Assembly: GCA_046050105.1 (NCBI GenBank)
Contig: JBJOQE010000065.1
Location: forward strand, 1-19,561
Direction of reading: 5' to 3'
Length of the DNA stretch: 19,561 nt
Source of the DNA: JAYQPD01 sp046050105
GTDB lineage: Bacteria > Patescibacteriota > Minisyncoccia > Phycocordibacterales > UBA918
Position numbers and translations under genes: made by a program. The first letter of the stretch is position 1, and the number at the start of each line of letters is the position of its first letter. Under the pieces are notes generated by a model that saw nothing but the letters and a program-made list of their open reading frames with translations, was not told where the DNA came from and searched no databases. Shown in pieces: positions 1 through 5,653 of the stretch.

Positions 1-1125
1 AATGATGTACACGAAGTTCTCAACGCCGTACGTCCAGCGACGATGCTGCTTATAAATATTGCGCATCGTTCCCCAGAATGATGCGGCCACATTCGCATCC
101 ATCGATACGGGGTATGAAAGCGGAATGACATCATACTCGCCATCATTTGCCAGAAAGAGATTCCAGAAAATGCGCGAGTCTTCACTCACCATGTTGGTTT
201 GCCAATAGCCCACCTCGTAGAGTGCCTGAAACGAGACTGAATGCGAAGAAAAGGTTGCCATGCGTTCGGGACGCTCTTGCTGGACCATTTCCCAGAAGGT
301 CGATGACATCGCCACCACCCGCGCCACCGCTGGTGCCTCCCAAATATTGTTATTAAAAATTGGCACTGGCTGAAACGAGCTTTTGAGCGGACGCTTCGCC
401 GTCATGAAGTGCCAGATCAAACAGTTAAAGTACTCAGGATAGAGCACAGTATCGATATCAAAAATAGACACGAGTGTGTGGTTGTACCGAATGCCCCGTG
501 GGTCGAGCACCTCGGTACGCACTTTCTCAGCTGCCCATGAAGCGTTTGAGCCCTTCCCCGCCATTTCACCAGGAATGTCTTTCGGGTGCACGGTTACCAA
601 GAAATACCCGAATGTGTCTTTCCACTTCACACGCATGGCTTCCGCCACCTTCGCTGCTCCCTCGCCTGCGCGTTCCTCTGAAGCAAGTGCAATGATGATG
701 TTCTTCGTGTCGTAGTGTGTGTTTGCAATAGAGGCAATGGTTTGGTTTACCACCTCTTCAGACTCTTCGTAAAACGGCAACACGACCACGTGGTAGAGAT
801 GGCCATACTCGAAACGCTCGATGAGTGACGCCCAATTGAGCGAAAGGTGGTGGCGAAGCCGTTTCCAGTTGTAGCGGAGATGGTAAGAGAGGAATGCTGT
901 TTTGAGCACCCAATAGATAGAAAAGCCGATGACGAAGTATGCCGCGATGAAAGGAGCGTAGTTTGAAAGGAGGAGTACACCAATGATGGTGGTCCATGAT
1001 GCAACACCCGGGAGTATTTCAAGCATACGGTAAAAACGCCTGTCGCTACCCGAAAGCTCTGGCGCCCGCCCCACCTTAAAGTCTGGCCGCTTCGCATACG
1101 GAAGCAGGTCCATATTTATACCCAT
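1..1125 (-). CDS. Processive GT2 glycosyltransferase, cellulose-synthase-like (partial, C-terminus beyond window)
   Basis: Membrane glycosyltransferase expected to polymerise or transfer a sugar from a nucleotide-sugar at the inner face of the membrane. The frame is open from an ATG at 1125 to the window edge, so the C-terminus is missing. A second in-frame ATG lies at 1113; residue numbers here count from it (371 residues visible). Two hydrophobic segments lie at about residues 35-78. The catalytic region carries VVVLPFYEE (about 109-117), a DID metal-binding motif (219-221), SED (310-312) and QHRRW (356-360). This D, DxD, ED, QxxRW set marks processive GT2 enzymes. C-terminal membrane helices would be expected beyond the window. 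The substrate cannot be told. A TATACT box ends 8 nt before the 1125 ATG and there is no Shine-Dalgarno sequence, so the start choice is uncertain. Family assignment is confident. Confidence 0.85.
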   Translation of the reverse strand, partial: MGINMDLLPYAKRPDFKVGRAPELSGSDRRFYRMLEILPGVASWTTIIGVLLLSNYAPFIAAYFVIGFSIYWVLKTAFLSYHLRYNWKRLRHHLSLNWASLIERFEYGHLYHVVVLPFYEESEEVVNQTIASIANTHYDTKNIIIALASEERAGEGAAKVAEAMRVKWKDTFGYFLVTVHPKDIPGEMAGKGSNASWAAEKVRTEVLDPRGIRYNHTLVSIFDIDTVLYPEYFNCLIWHFMTAKRPLKSSFQPVPIFNNNIWEAPAVARVVAMSSTFWEMVQQERPERMATFSSHSVSFQALYEVGYWQTNMVSEDSRIFWNLFLANDGEYDVIPLSYPVSMDANVAASFWGTMRNIYKQHRRWTYGVENFVYII

Positions 1126-1133
1126 ATCTGCTC

Positions 1134-1139
1134 AGTATA
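1134..1139 (-). promoter_or_regulatory. Candidate -10 box for the GT2 gene
   Basis: TATACT on the minus strand, preceded by GGC, with 8 nt to the ATG at 1125. Transcription would start at or next to the start codon. No convincing -35 is visible. It resembles the boxes upstream of other genes here. Confidence 0.4.
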
Positions 1140-1182
1140 GCCCCGATTCCTCTTTGAATAAAGCCACAAAATGTGGTTTAGC

Positions 1183-1394
1183 TTAGGGATGCAGGTAAGG
1201 GTGAGGAAGTAGGTCCGAGGTGGGAAACGAGACAATTTTACCGTCCTCCTCAAATACCACACGGAGTTCAGGACAATACTCAAGTAAGAGTTGCCGAATC
1301 GCCTTCCATCACACATGCGACGTGATGTTTACCGCGAGAAAAAACTTTTAATTACCTCTTTTGCATTATTTGCAAATGTTGTGTCGTCCGTCAT
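1183..1394 (-). pseudogene. Probable broken small gene downstream of tRNA-Thr
   Basis: Two protein-like stretches in different frames. The first starts at an ATG at 1394 behind GGAAAAAT, reads MTDDTTFANNAKEVIKSFFS, and stops at a TAA at 1329-1331. The second is open from 1308 to a TAA at 1183-1185. It contains IRQLLLEYCPELRVVF, then EEDGKIVSFP, and has no start codon of its own. A run of six T near 1339 is a plausible frameshift point, but an in-frame TGA (1309-1311) also separates the parts. Together they would make a protein of about 70 residues. No family is recognised. Alternatives are two unrelated chance frames, or one real 21-residue peptide. The rest of the interval 1126-1417 shows only a small CCACA/TGTGG hairpin near 1163. 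Confidence 0.35.
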
Positions 1395-1417
1395 ATTTTT
1401 CCGAATTCAAAATTTTG

Positions 1418-1490
1418 AGCCGACTCCCGGGCTTGAACCGGGGACCTACTCATTACAAGTGAGTTGCTCTACCAACTGAGCTAAGTCGGC
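1418..1490 (-). tRNA. tRNA-Thr (anticodon UGU)
   Basis: A 73-nt cloverleaf on the minus strand. The acceptor stem is GCCGACT/AGTCGGC (7 bp). The D-arm region reads TAGCTCAGTTGGTAGAGCA, and the anticodon stem ACTCA/TGAGT encloses loop CTTGTAA, giving anticodon TGT. The T-arm contains GGTTCAAGCCC. The discriminator base is T and no CCA is encoded, so CCA must be added after transcription. There is no intron. The flanks extend the acceptor stem (see the repeat at 1403-1505). Confidence 0.95.
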
Positions 1491-1495
1491 TCAAA
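1481..1495. repeat. Direct repeat copy 1 (5' end of tRNA-Thr)
   Basis: CTAAGTCGGCTCAAA, which covers the first ten nucleotides of tRNA-Thr plus its leader. It is repeated exactly at 1740-1754. The copies bound the two-unit structured element and look like an attachment-type duplication. Confidence 0.75.
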
Positions 1496-1510
1496 ATTTT
1501 TAATTCTTCA

Positions 1511-1530
1511 GGTACAAGTGCTCGTGTACC
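1511..1530. repeat. Hairpin between the tRNA and the structured element
   Basis: GGTACA/TGTACC stem of 6 bp with an 8-nt loop. It could sit in the tRNA leader on the minus strand. It has no T-run on either strand, so it is not a typical terminator. Confidence 0.4.
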
Positions 1531-1540
1531 CCGTTCGTCT

Positions 1541-1635
1541 TCTTACAGAAACTGTACACCTTGTCGACGATTTATTTCGCTCCTCATAAATCATCTGGCA
1601 AGGTCTTGCGAAATGGGTCCCACCCCATTTCTCAC
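1541..1635. ncRNA. Structured element, unit A (tandem pair)
   Basis: Stems in plus coordinates: ACAG/CTGT (1545-1548 with 1552-1555, loop AAA); ACCTTG/CAAGGT (1558-1563 with 1599-1604); nested inside it GATTTAT/ATAAATC (1569-1575 with 1586-1592); then AAATGGG/CCCATTT (1611-1617 with 1624-1630, loop TCCCAC). The same plan recurs in unit B with different bases in the stems, which argues for a selected nucleic-acid structure. No known RNA family is recognised. The strand is undecided: one wobble pair (T1564 with G1598) fits plus-strand RNA better, while the gene context is minus. It could be a small RNA, a cis-acting element or a mobile palindromic repeat. Confidence 0.6.
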
Positions 1636-1647
1636 TCCACCACCTTC

Positions 1648-1740
1648 TCATTACAGGAGCTGTTCAGGTTGTAGCACAATTTCTTCCTGCGGTCGAAATT
1701 GCTGACAACCTCTTGCGGTTGGGTCCCATCCCAACCTCAC
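1648..1740. ncRNA. Structured element, unit B (tandem pair)
   Basis: Stems in plus coordinates: ACAG/CTGT (1653-1656 with 1660-1663, loop GAG); AGGTTGT/ACAACCT (1666-1672 with 1705-1711); nested CAATTTC/GAAATTG (1677-1683 with 1695-1701); then GGTTGGG/CCCAACC (1717-1723 with 1730-1736, loop TCCCAT). Spacing matches unit A at an offset of 106-109 nt. Shared primary sequence is mostly TCTTGCG, the TCCCAY loop, the ACAG/CTGT stem and a trailing CAC. About nine pairs differ from unit A by compensatory changes. The unit abuts the second copy of the tRNA-derived repeat. Confidence 0.6.
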
Positions 1741-1754
1741 TAAGTCGGCTCAAA
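1740..1754. repeat. Direct repeat copy 2 (matches 5' end of tRNA-Thr)
   Basis: Exact 15-bp copy of 1481-1495, 259 bp away, with no other tRNA sequence attached. The interval 1755-1850 beyond it holds no gene I can support. Confidence 0.75.
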
Positions 1755-1850
1755 TCATGTAATCCTTAAACTGCAGCGCCTTTGCGATTCTGCATGATGT
1801 GTACTGTTCATGCTTACCGCAACGCCCATTCTAATACAATTTGAGAGAAT

Positions 1851-2315
1851 TTAAAACGGGCCACTTCCCTCGATAGATGCCTCTTTCCGCTTCGACTTTT
1901 CAGTATGACTGAGTTCAACCGCACGCTTATGCTCAGCAATATCGGCGAGATGATTGGGTAGCTGATCACTCACCCCACCACTCGTAGCGCTGTGTTCGGG
2001 TCTACGCAACCGCATCACCTGCATGCGGTTGAAGCGCACAATGTGCAATACGACATGCTCAAGTTTTCTAAGCAACGTAAGTACAAAGGAAAGTACCTTG
2101 TGTACCACGAAATAAAAGAGTTCCTGAAAGAAGTGGTCGTTCACTTCGGGAAATGAATTGCGCACTCCTGCCTGTATGCCTAGAATCATGCGGTCGAATA
2201 TCCCGCGCACGCGCTCGCCGAAGCGCACGCCGCGGCGGTCCTCAACCACGAAAAGGAATGTAAGAAAGAGTGTAGAGAGTGAACCGAGAACAAGAAATGT
2301 AACCGATGCTCCCAT
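1851..2315 (-). CDS. Small membrane protein of unknown function downstream of tsf
   Basis: A 154-residue protein. Residues about 3-24 are a hydrophobic segment (VTFLVLGSLSTLFLTFLFVV) followed by basic residues, suggesting one N-terminal membrane helix with a cytoplasmic body. A second amphipathic or hydrophobic stretch lies at about 63-83. The C-terminal third is charged and histidine-rich with a basic KSKRKE patch. No family is recognised. The ATG at 2315 is preceded by GGAAG at a good distance, and only 9 nt separate it from the EF-Ts stop, so translation is likely coupled to the rpsB-tsf operon. The link with tsf is positional only. Confidence 0.75.
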   Translation of the reverse strand: MGASVTFLVLGSLSTLFLTFLFVVEDRRGVRFGERVRGIFDRMILGIQAGVRNSFPEVNDHFFQELFYFVVHKVLSFVLTLLRKLEHVVLHIVRFNRMQVMRLRRPEHSATSGGVSDQLPNHLADIAEHKRAVELSHTEKSKRKEASIEGSGPF

Positions 2316-2324
2316 AGCACTTCC

Positions 2325-2909
2325 TTATTTAACCCCGAAGCGGACGAACGCACGGATGACGACTCGCTCACCAAACTTTTGTGTAGCACCGTTGAGGAGA
2401 TCTTCTACGGTACGGTCGGCGTCCTTGATGTAACTCTGGCTTAAGAGTACTTGTTCCTTGAAGTATGCATTGAGCTTACCTTCCACAATTTTCTCAATCA
2501 TGTCTGTTGGCTTCCCTTCTGCCTCCTTCACAAACACCTCACGTGCCTTTGCTACCTCCTCTTCAGAGATTTCCTCCTTGGTGAGTGCCTTTGGGTTCGT
2601 TGCAGCAACCTGCATGGCAATATCGCGTGCAAGCGCCACAAACTCCTGGTTCTTGGAAACAAAGTCAGTCTCACATGAAAGTGTTACCAATGCTGCCACT
2701 TCGTGGGTCGAGTGCACATACGAACCAATAGCGCCTGCTCCAAGCTCACGATCAGACTTTTTTGCAGCTGCTTCCCCACCCTTTTTGCGGATGATAACCA
2801 GCGCCTTTTCCATGTCACCTCCTGCTTCCTCAAGTGCCTTTTTGCACTGCATCACCGAAATACCAGTCTGGTCGCGGAGTGCCTTAAGTGCTTCTGAAGT
2901 TATTTCCAT
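2325..2909 (-). CDS. tsf: Elongation factor Ts
   Basis: Guanine-nucleotide exchange factor that recycles EF-Tu by releasing GDP. At 194 residues it is shorter than the roughly 280 of Escherichia coli and matches the compact form common in reduced genomes. The N-terminal UBA-like domain (about 1-45) has LRDQTGISVMQCKKAL. The core exchange motif CETDFVSKN lies at about 79-87. The start is the ATG at 2909; an upstream in-frame extension to 2963 adds 18 residues with no resemblance to the family and is rejected. No Shine-Dalgarno sequence precedes the ATG. rpsB lies 68 nt upstream, the classic rpsB-tsf pair, and a small membrane protein follows after 9 nt. Confidence 0.95.
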   Translation of the reverse strand: MEITSEALKALRDQTGISVMQCKKALEEAGGDMEKALVIIRKKGGEAAAKKSDRELGAGAIGSYVHSTHEVAALVTLSCETDFVSKNQEFVALARDIAMQVAATNPKALTKEEISEEEVAKAREVFVKEAEGKPTDMIEKIVEGKLNAYFKEQVLLSQSYIKDADRTVEDLLNGATQKFGERVVIRAFVRFGVK

Positions 2910-2945
2910 AGAATAGTGATGTGATGAACAATGACAAATGTAAAT

Positions 2946-2964
2946 GGTAGTCCTTAAGGACACC
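2946..2964 (-). promoter_or_regulatory. Hairpin in the rpsB-tsf intergenic region
   Basis: The palindrome GTCCTTAAGGAC (2950-2961) is extended by GGT/ACC with a single bulged base, giving a 7-bp stem with loop TTAA about 40 nt before the tsf start. There is no T-run, so it is not a standard terminator. It may affect mRNA stability or the balance of S2 to EF-Ts; this role is inferred. Confidence 0.4.
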
Positions 2965-2977
2965 TGCTATGCGTTAC

Positions 2978-3730
2978 TTATTCAGCAGACGCGCGACGGT
3001 CAGGGGTACGTGGCGCTGGTGTAGACACTTTGGGGGTGTAGCGAGAGCGACCATCGATAAGTGCGTCAGTGAGTTCCTTCATAACAAGGGTCACGCTGGC
3101 ACGATGTGCGTCGTTTGCAAGCACTGGCTTTGCAATCTTTGACATATCGCAGTCAGAACACATAACACCCACTACCGGCACCTTGGCATCGTTTGCCTCA
3201 GTTACGGCAACCGCATCGTGGCGGGGGTCAACGACCACAATAGCGTCTGGTGTGCGCTCGATGCGCTGAATGCCGCCAAAGTTAAATTCGAGTTTGTCGA
3301 TTTCACGAGACACCATAAGGCGCTCTTTTTTGGTGTATTTGCGGTCAAGTTCACCCGTTGCCTTCTGGTCTTTGAGGAGTGCCAAACGAGCAAGACGTTT
3401 CCTAATTTCAGAAAAGTTGGTAAGCACACCGCCAATCCAGCGGTTCGTGACATACGGCATGTTTGCGCTATCGGCGCTTGCACGGACAATATCAGCAACT
3501 TCAGTTTTGGTAGATACGAAAAGGACAGTCTTGCCTTCTTCACCAAGTGTACGGAGATATGAAGCGGCATCGGTAAGAAGTGCGCTGGTGCGTTCAAGAT
3601 CAAAAATATCAGTACCCTGCTTGGTGCCGAAAAGGTATGCGCCTACCGATGGGTGACGACGTGACTTAGAAAAGCCGAAGTGCGCACCTGCAGTGAAAAG
3701 CTGCTGTATAAGGTTGTTTTTAGTATTCAT
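2978..3730 (-). CDS. rpsB: Small ribosomal subunit protein uS2
   Basis: Primary component of the 30S subunit, binding late in assembly near the mRNA exit side. It has 250 residues, close to the usual length. Family motifs in order: AGAHFGFSKSRRHPSV near the N-terminus, FDLERT, the conserved NRWIGGVLTNF, a coiled-coil hairpin region rich in K and E, PDAIVVVDPRHDAVAV, and ANDAHRASVTLVM near the end. The start is the ATG at 3730 because AAGGA lies 7 nt upstream; the longer reading to 3760 adds ten residues not seen in S2. The gene heads the rpsB-tsf operon. A terminator at 3807-3828 separates it from prfA, so it should have its own promoter in 3731-3806, which I could not define. Confidence 0.96.
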   Translation of the reverse strand: MNTKNNLIQQLFTAGAHFGFSKSRRHPSVGAYLFGTKQGTDIFDLERTSALLTDAASYLRTLGEEGKTVLFVSTKTEVADIVRASADSANMPYVTNRWIGGVLTNFSEIRKRLARLALLKDQKATGELDRKYTKKERLMVSREIDKLEFNFGGIQRIERTPDAIVVVDPRHDAVAVTEANDAKVPVVGVMCSDCDMSKIAKPVLANDAHRASVTLVMKELTDALIDGRSRYTPKVSTPAPRTPDRRASAE

Positions 3731-3793
3731 GTAGTATTCCTTGTAATAACTCCCAGCCACTCATTAATGCGGCGGTTGATACGGCTGAATCGG

Positions 3794-3807
3794 GTACCTC
3801 GAGGTAC
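3794..3807. repeat. 14-bp perfect palindrome upstream of rpsB
   Basis: GTACCTCGAGGTAC, 64 nt before the rpsB start and touching the T-tail of the prfA terminator. It could be a protein-binding operator or simply an mRNA hairpin at the 5' end of the rpsB leader. Confidence 0.45.
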
Positions 3808-3828
3808 AAAAAACGCGCCGTACGCGTT
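3807..3828 (-). terminator. Rho-independent terminator after prfA
   Basis: On the minus strand AACGCG/CGCGTT (6 bp, loop TACGG) runs into a T tract (TTTTTT including the last stem bases). It lies about 25 nt past the prfA stop and upstream of rpsB. Confidence 0.6.
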
Positions 3829-3852
3829 CGAAGCACAATACCACAGGAGACC

Positions 3853-4839
3853 TCATTCCGCAACGGCGTTGCCGACCTCACGCTCCCCCGATGCAACCCC
3901 CTTAAGGGCTTCAATGATGTCGTCTAATTCTCCCAGCATCACCTTTTCAAGGTTGTGCCACGACACCTTGATGCGGTGGTCGGTGATACGGCTTTGCGGG
4001 AAGTTATAAGTACGAATCTTTTCTGAGCGGTCACCAGTGCCAATTTGTTCCTTACGGGTGGCGGCATGCTTTTTGGCCTCCTCCTCCTCATGGAGTACTT
4101 CGAGCTTTGCAATGAGGAGCGACATGGCCTTTTCACGATTTTTAAGCTGACTGCGCTCCGACTGTGAGCGAACGTCAATGCCTGTGGGTTTGTGAATGAG
4201 GCGTACCGCCGACTCAACCTTATTGACGTTTTGTCCCCCTGCACCGCCTGCACGCGAGAACTCCATTTCAATATCTGATGGGTTGATATCGATGCTTGGC
4301 TTTTTGCGCATGGGCAAAATGGCTACAGAAGCAGTGGAGGTGTGAATGCGCCCTGCTTTTTCGGTCACGGGAATACGCTGCACACGGTGCACCCCCGTTT
4401 CAAATCGCAGTGCGTCGTACGCAAGCGGCGCAATGATTTCAAACGTCGCTTCTTTAAAACCTCCCTGTGAGGAACGCGACTCTGAAAGCGTGATGCACGA
4501 CCACCCTTGGCTTCCTGCATACTTTGCATACATCGACGCGAGCTCCTCAGCAAAGAGTGCTGCTTCCTCTCCGCCGGCACCAGCGCGCACTTCCAGGATG
4601 ACACCATAGGGCTTTTCATCTTCCACACGCGACGCTTCGAGGATACGCGCAATTTCGTCGTACATGGTTTGCATTTGCTCCTCGAGCATCGTGCGCTCTT
4701 CGGCAACAAGCTCGGCCATCTCGGGGTCAGCCGCCATTATTTCAAGCTCTTGCTCGCGCTTCACGAGCACATCAAACTGCGACGCCAAAAATTGCGTCTT
4801 CTGATTTTCTCGCGCTTCTGTAAGTATTGATTCGTCCAT
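3853..4839 (-). CDS. prfA: Peptide chain release factor 1 (RF1)
   Basis: Recognises UAA and UAG in the ribosomal A site and triggers hydrolysis of peptidyl-tRNA. It has 328 residues, shorter than the about 360 of Escherichia coli; the saving is in the N-terminal domain. The stop-codon reading motif PVT at 157-159, within QRIPVTEKAGRIHTS, is the PxT type of RF1, not the SPF of RF2. The catalytic GGQ lies at 201-203 in GGAGGQNVNKVES. The conserved RAGAGGEEA lies at about 85-93. The gene itself ends in TGA, so an RF2 is needed elsewhere in the genome. The methyltransferase gene prmC, often next to prfA, is not adjacent here. The gene has its own promoter-like box and is bounded by terminators on both sides, so it is probably monocistronic. 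Confidence 0.96.
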   Translation of the reverse strand: MDESILTEARENQKTQFLASQFDVLVKREQELEIMAADPEMAELVAEERTMLEEQMQTMYDEIARILEASRVEDEKPYGVILEVRAGAGGEEAALFAEELASMYAKYAGSQGWSCITLSESRSSQGGFKEATFEIIAPLAYDALRFETGVHRVQRIPVTEKAGRIHTSTASVAILPMRKKPSIDINPSDIEMEFSRAGGAGGQNVNKVESAVRLIHKPTGIDVRSQSERSQLKNREKAMSLLIAKLEVLHEEEEAKKHAATRKEQIGTGDRSEKIRTYNFPQSRITDHRIKVSWHNLEKVMLGELDDIIEALKGVASGEREVGNAVAE

Positions 4840-4856
4840 AAATATTCATTCACCTG

Positions 4857-4865
4857 AGTTTACCA
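4857..4865 (-). promoter_or_regulatory. Extended -10 for prfA
   Basis: TGGTAAACT on the minus strand, 17 nt before the ATG, giving a leader of about 10 nt. AGGTGA overlaps the expected transcription start, so it may not serve as a Shine-Dalgarno. No clear -35. Confidence 0.45.
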
Positions 4866-4931
4866 CTTTTAGCTAGACCTCGCCCTGGCGCACGCCACAC
4901 TCTCTCGGTGAACTGGCGTATCCACGTACAA

Positions 4932-4957
4932 CAAAACCCCACGGCAGTGGGGTTTTG
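4932..4957 (-). terminator. Rho-independent terminator after rpmE
   Basis: 11-bp stem CAAAACCCCAC/GTGGGGTTTTG with a 4-nt loop, ending in a T-rich tail on the minus strand. It begins 10 nt after the rpmE stop. The arms also carry A and T tracts that would allow termination in both directions. Confidence 0.85.
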
Positions 4958-4967
4958 AATGTGATCG

Positions 4968-5243
4968 CTACGCTTTCTTTGCGCGTGAGGTCGTACCTGC
5001 CTTGGTCATACGTGCCTTGAACTTCTCGACGCGGCCGGCGGTGTCCATCACCTTCTCCGTGCCGGTATAAAATGGGTGCGAGACGCTCGACACTTCAACG
5101 TAGGTTACTGGGTACTCCTTGCCGTCTTCCCAGGTGTCGTTCTTCTCACACGGGATGGTAGACCCAATAAGGAAACGAGCTCCCGACGAATTGTCGTGGA
5201 AGATAACGGGGCGGTAGTTCTTCGGATGAATATCTGTCTTCAT
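4968..5243 (-). CDS. rpmE2: Large ribosomal subunit protein bL31, type B
   Basis: Peripheral 50S protein bridging to the 30S head. It has 91 residues. The type B signature is clear: MKTDIHPKNYRPVIF at the start, then WEDGKEYPVTYVEVSS, SHPFYTG and DTAGRVEKF. It lacks the paired zinc-binding cysteines of type A bL31, with a single Cys at residue 32. The C-terminal tail is basic (SRAKKA). The ATG at 5243 has no Shine-Dalgarno; a strong TTGCCA-17-TATAGT promoter places the transcription start about 3 nt before the ATG. A terminator follows, so it forms a one-gene unit. Confidence 0.96.
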   Translation of the reverse strand: MKTDIHPKNYRPVIFHDNSSGARFLIGSTIPCEKNDTWEDGKEYPVTYVEVSSVSHPFYTGTEKVMDTAGRVEKFKARMTKAGTTSRAKKA

Positions 5244-5252
5244 AACGGGGCA

Positions 5253-5281
5253 ACTATACCGAACTTGAGGGATTTTGGCAA
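5253..5281 (-). promoter_or_regulatory. rpmE promoter
   Basis: Minus strand: -35 TTGCCA (5276-5281), 17-bp spacer, -10 TATAGT (5253-5258) preceded by CGG. The expected transcription start lies about 3 nt before the ATG, so the mRNA would be leaderless or nearly so. This is the best two-box promoter in the window. Confidence 0.7.
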
Positions 5282-5318
5282 ATGCCCGCTCAGACTTACC
5301 CTGCGAGGAGGCCGCGTA

Positions 5319-5338
5319 ATCGCCCCTGCGGGCGATTC
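5319..5338. repeat. Hairpin between small protein gene and rpmE
   Basis: AATCGCCC/GGGCGATT, 8-bp stem with a 4-nt loop. There is no T-run on the minus strand beyond the stem, so termination is uncertain. It may protect the 3' end of the upstream transcript. Confidence 0.4.
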
Positions 5339-5389
5339 GCTATACTCAAAGCCCGGTCGAGGCGTAGTTCTGGCCTCAGCGGACCAGAA

Positions 5390-5524
5390 CTAATGTACGC
5401 CTCGCACCATGCTGCGGGCTTTTCCGTAAGCCTCTTCTCGCGTAAGTCCTCGCTCGACTGAAATGTTCAATGTCTGTGCACTCACAAAGGCTGGGGGCGC
5501 ACCCCAAGAGTACTTGTTTTTCAT
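5390..5524 (-). CDS. 44-residue small protein of unknown function
   Basis: Begins MKNKYSWGAPPAFVSAQ and ends in a basic, glycine-containing tail (EEAYGKARSMVRG). No family, signal peptide or membrane segment is recognised. The call rests on a strong AAGGAG Shine-Dalgarno 10 nt before the ATG at 5524 and on a sensible residue mix. A 9-bp hairpin TAGTTCTGG/CCAGAACTA (5374-5392) covers the stop codon. The oddity is upstream: a 53-bp tandem duplication has copied the Shine-Dalgarno, the start codon and the first nine codons. The extra copy forms an 18-residue reading frame whose TGA overlaps this ATG. The gene may be translationally coupled to that leader peptide. Confidence 0.55.
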   Translation of the reverse strand: MKNKYSWGAPPAFVSAQTLNISVERGLTREEAYGKARSMVRGVH

Positions 5525-5605
5525 AGTCGCAAAGCTCCTTGAAAAACTGGCGCACCCCAAGAGTACTTGTTTTTCATAGTCGCAAAGCTCCTTGAAAAAC
5601 TGGCG
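5496..5605. repeat. 53-bp tandem duplication spanning a ribosome binding site and start codon
   Basis: Two exact 53-bp copies, 5496-5548 and 5549-5601, followed by the first four bases of a third. Each copy holds, on the minus strand, AAGGAG, ten nucleotides, ATG and the start of the small-protein gene. Perfect identity points to a recent event. Confidence 0.9.
5521..5577 (-). CDS. 18-residue leader reading frame created by the duplication
   Basis: Uses the duplicated AAGGAG and ATG. It reads MKNKYSWGAPVFQGALRL and ends at TGA, whose bases overlap the next ATG as ATGA. It shares its first ten residues with the 44-residue protein and then continues out of frame because 53 is not a multiple of three. 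It is likely to be translated if the region is transcribed; a function beyond coupling is not indicated. Confidence 0.4.
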   Translation of the reverse strand: MKNKYSWGAPVFQGALRL

Positions 5606-5623
5606 TTCTCTCAACTGGAATAT

Positions 5624-5646
5624 GTAGCAAGGACTACCCTTGCTAC
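5624..5646. repeat. 9-bp hairpin between the 193-aa gene terminator and the small protein gene
   Basis: GTAGCAAGG/CCTTGCTAC with a 5-nt loop. It lies between the terminator at 5654-5681 and the duplicated start region. It could be part of the small-gene leader or a second downstream hairpin of the upstream unit. Confidence 0.4.
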
Positions 5647-5653
5647 TTTCAAT

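Larger units (their letters stand above)
1403..1505. repeat. Inverted repeat flanking tRNA-Thr and extending its acceptor stem
   Basis: Sequence on both sides of the tRNA is self-complementary. The acceptor stem continues outward as GAGC/GCTC, then AAAATTTT, then AATT, with about one mismatch over roughly 22 bp. The palindrome TCAAAATTTTGA lies at 1407-1418 and TCAAAATTTT at 1491-1500. A precursor transcript could form a long double-stranded stalk above the mature tRNA ends. This is visible directly; a processing role is inference. Confidence 0.7.

Noticed and set aside
747..1097. 116-residue minus-strand frame
   Set aside because: It lies inside the GT2 gene in another frame; the GT2 frame carries DxD, ED and QxxRW motifs and runs through the whole region.
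1309..1311. Reassigned TGA codon (as in Gracilibacteria-type code) to rescue the broken small gene
   Set aside because: All recognised genes here read without internal TGA, prfA ends with TGA, and a frameshift would still be required.
1541..1740. CRISPR array
   Set aside because: Only two diverged units of about 95 nt with internal helices; no short identical repeats separated by unique spacers.
1541..1740. T-box leader or other tRNA-related riboswitch
   Set aside because: No downstream aminoacyl-tRNA synthetase or amino acid gene in the right orientation and no recognisable T-box consensus; the neighbour is the tRNA itself.
2458..2916. 152-residue plus-strand frame opposite tsf
   Set aside because: Antisense shadow of the EF-Ts gene; no family resemblance.
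5390..5614. 74-residue version of the small protein starting upstream of the duplication
   Set aside because: It reads the duplicated segment in two different frames and has no Shine-Dalgarno at its ATG; the 44-residue form has AAGGAG properly placed.
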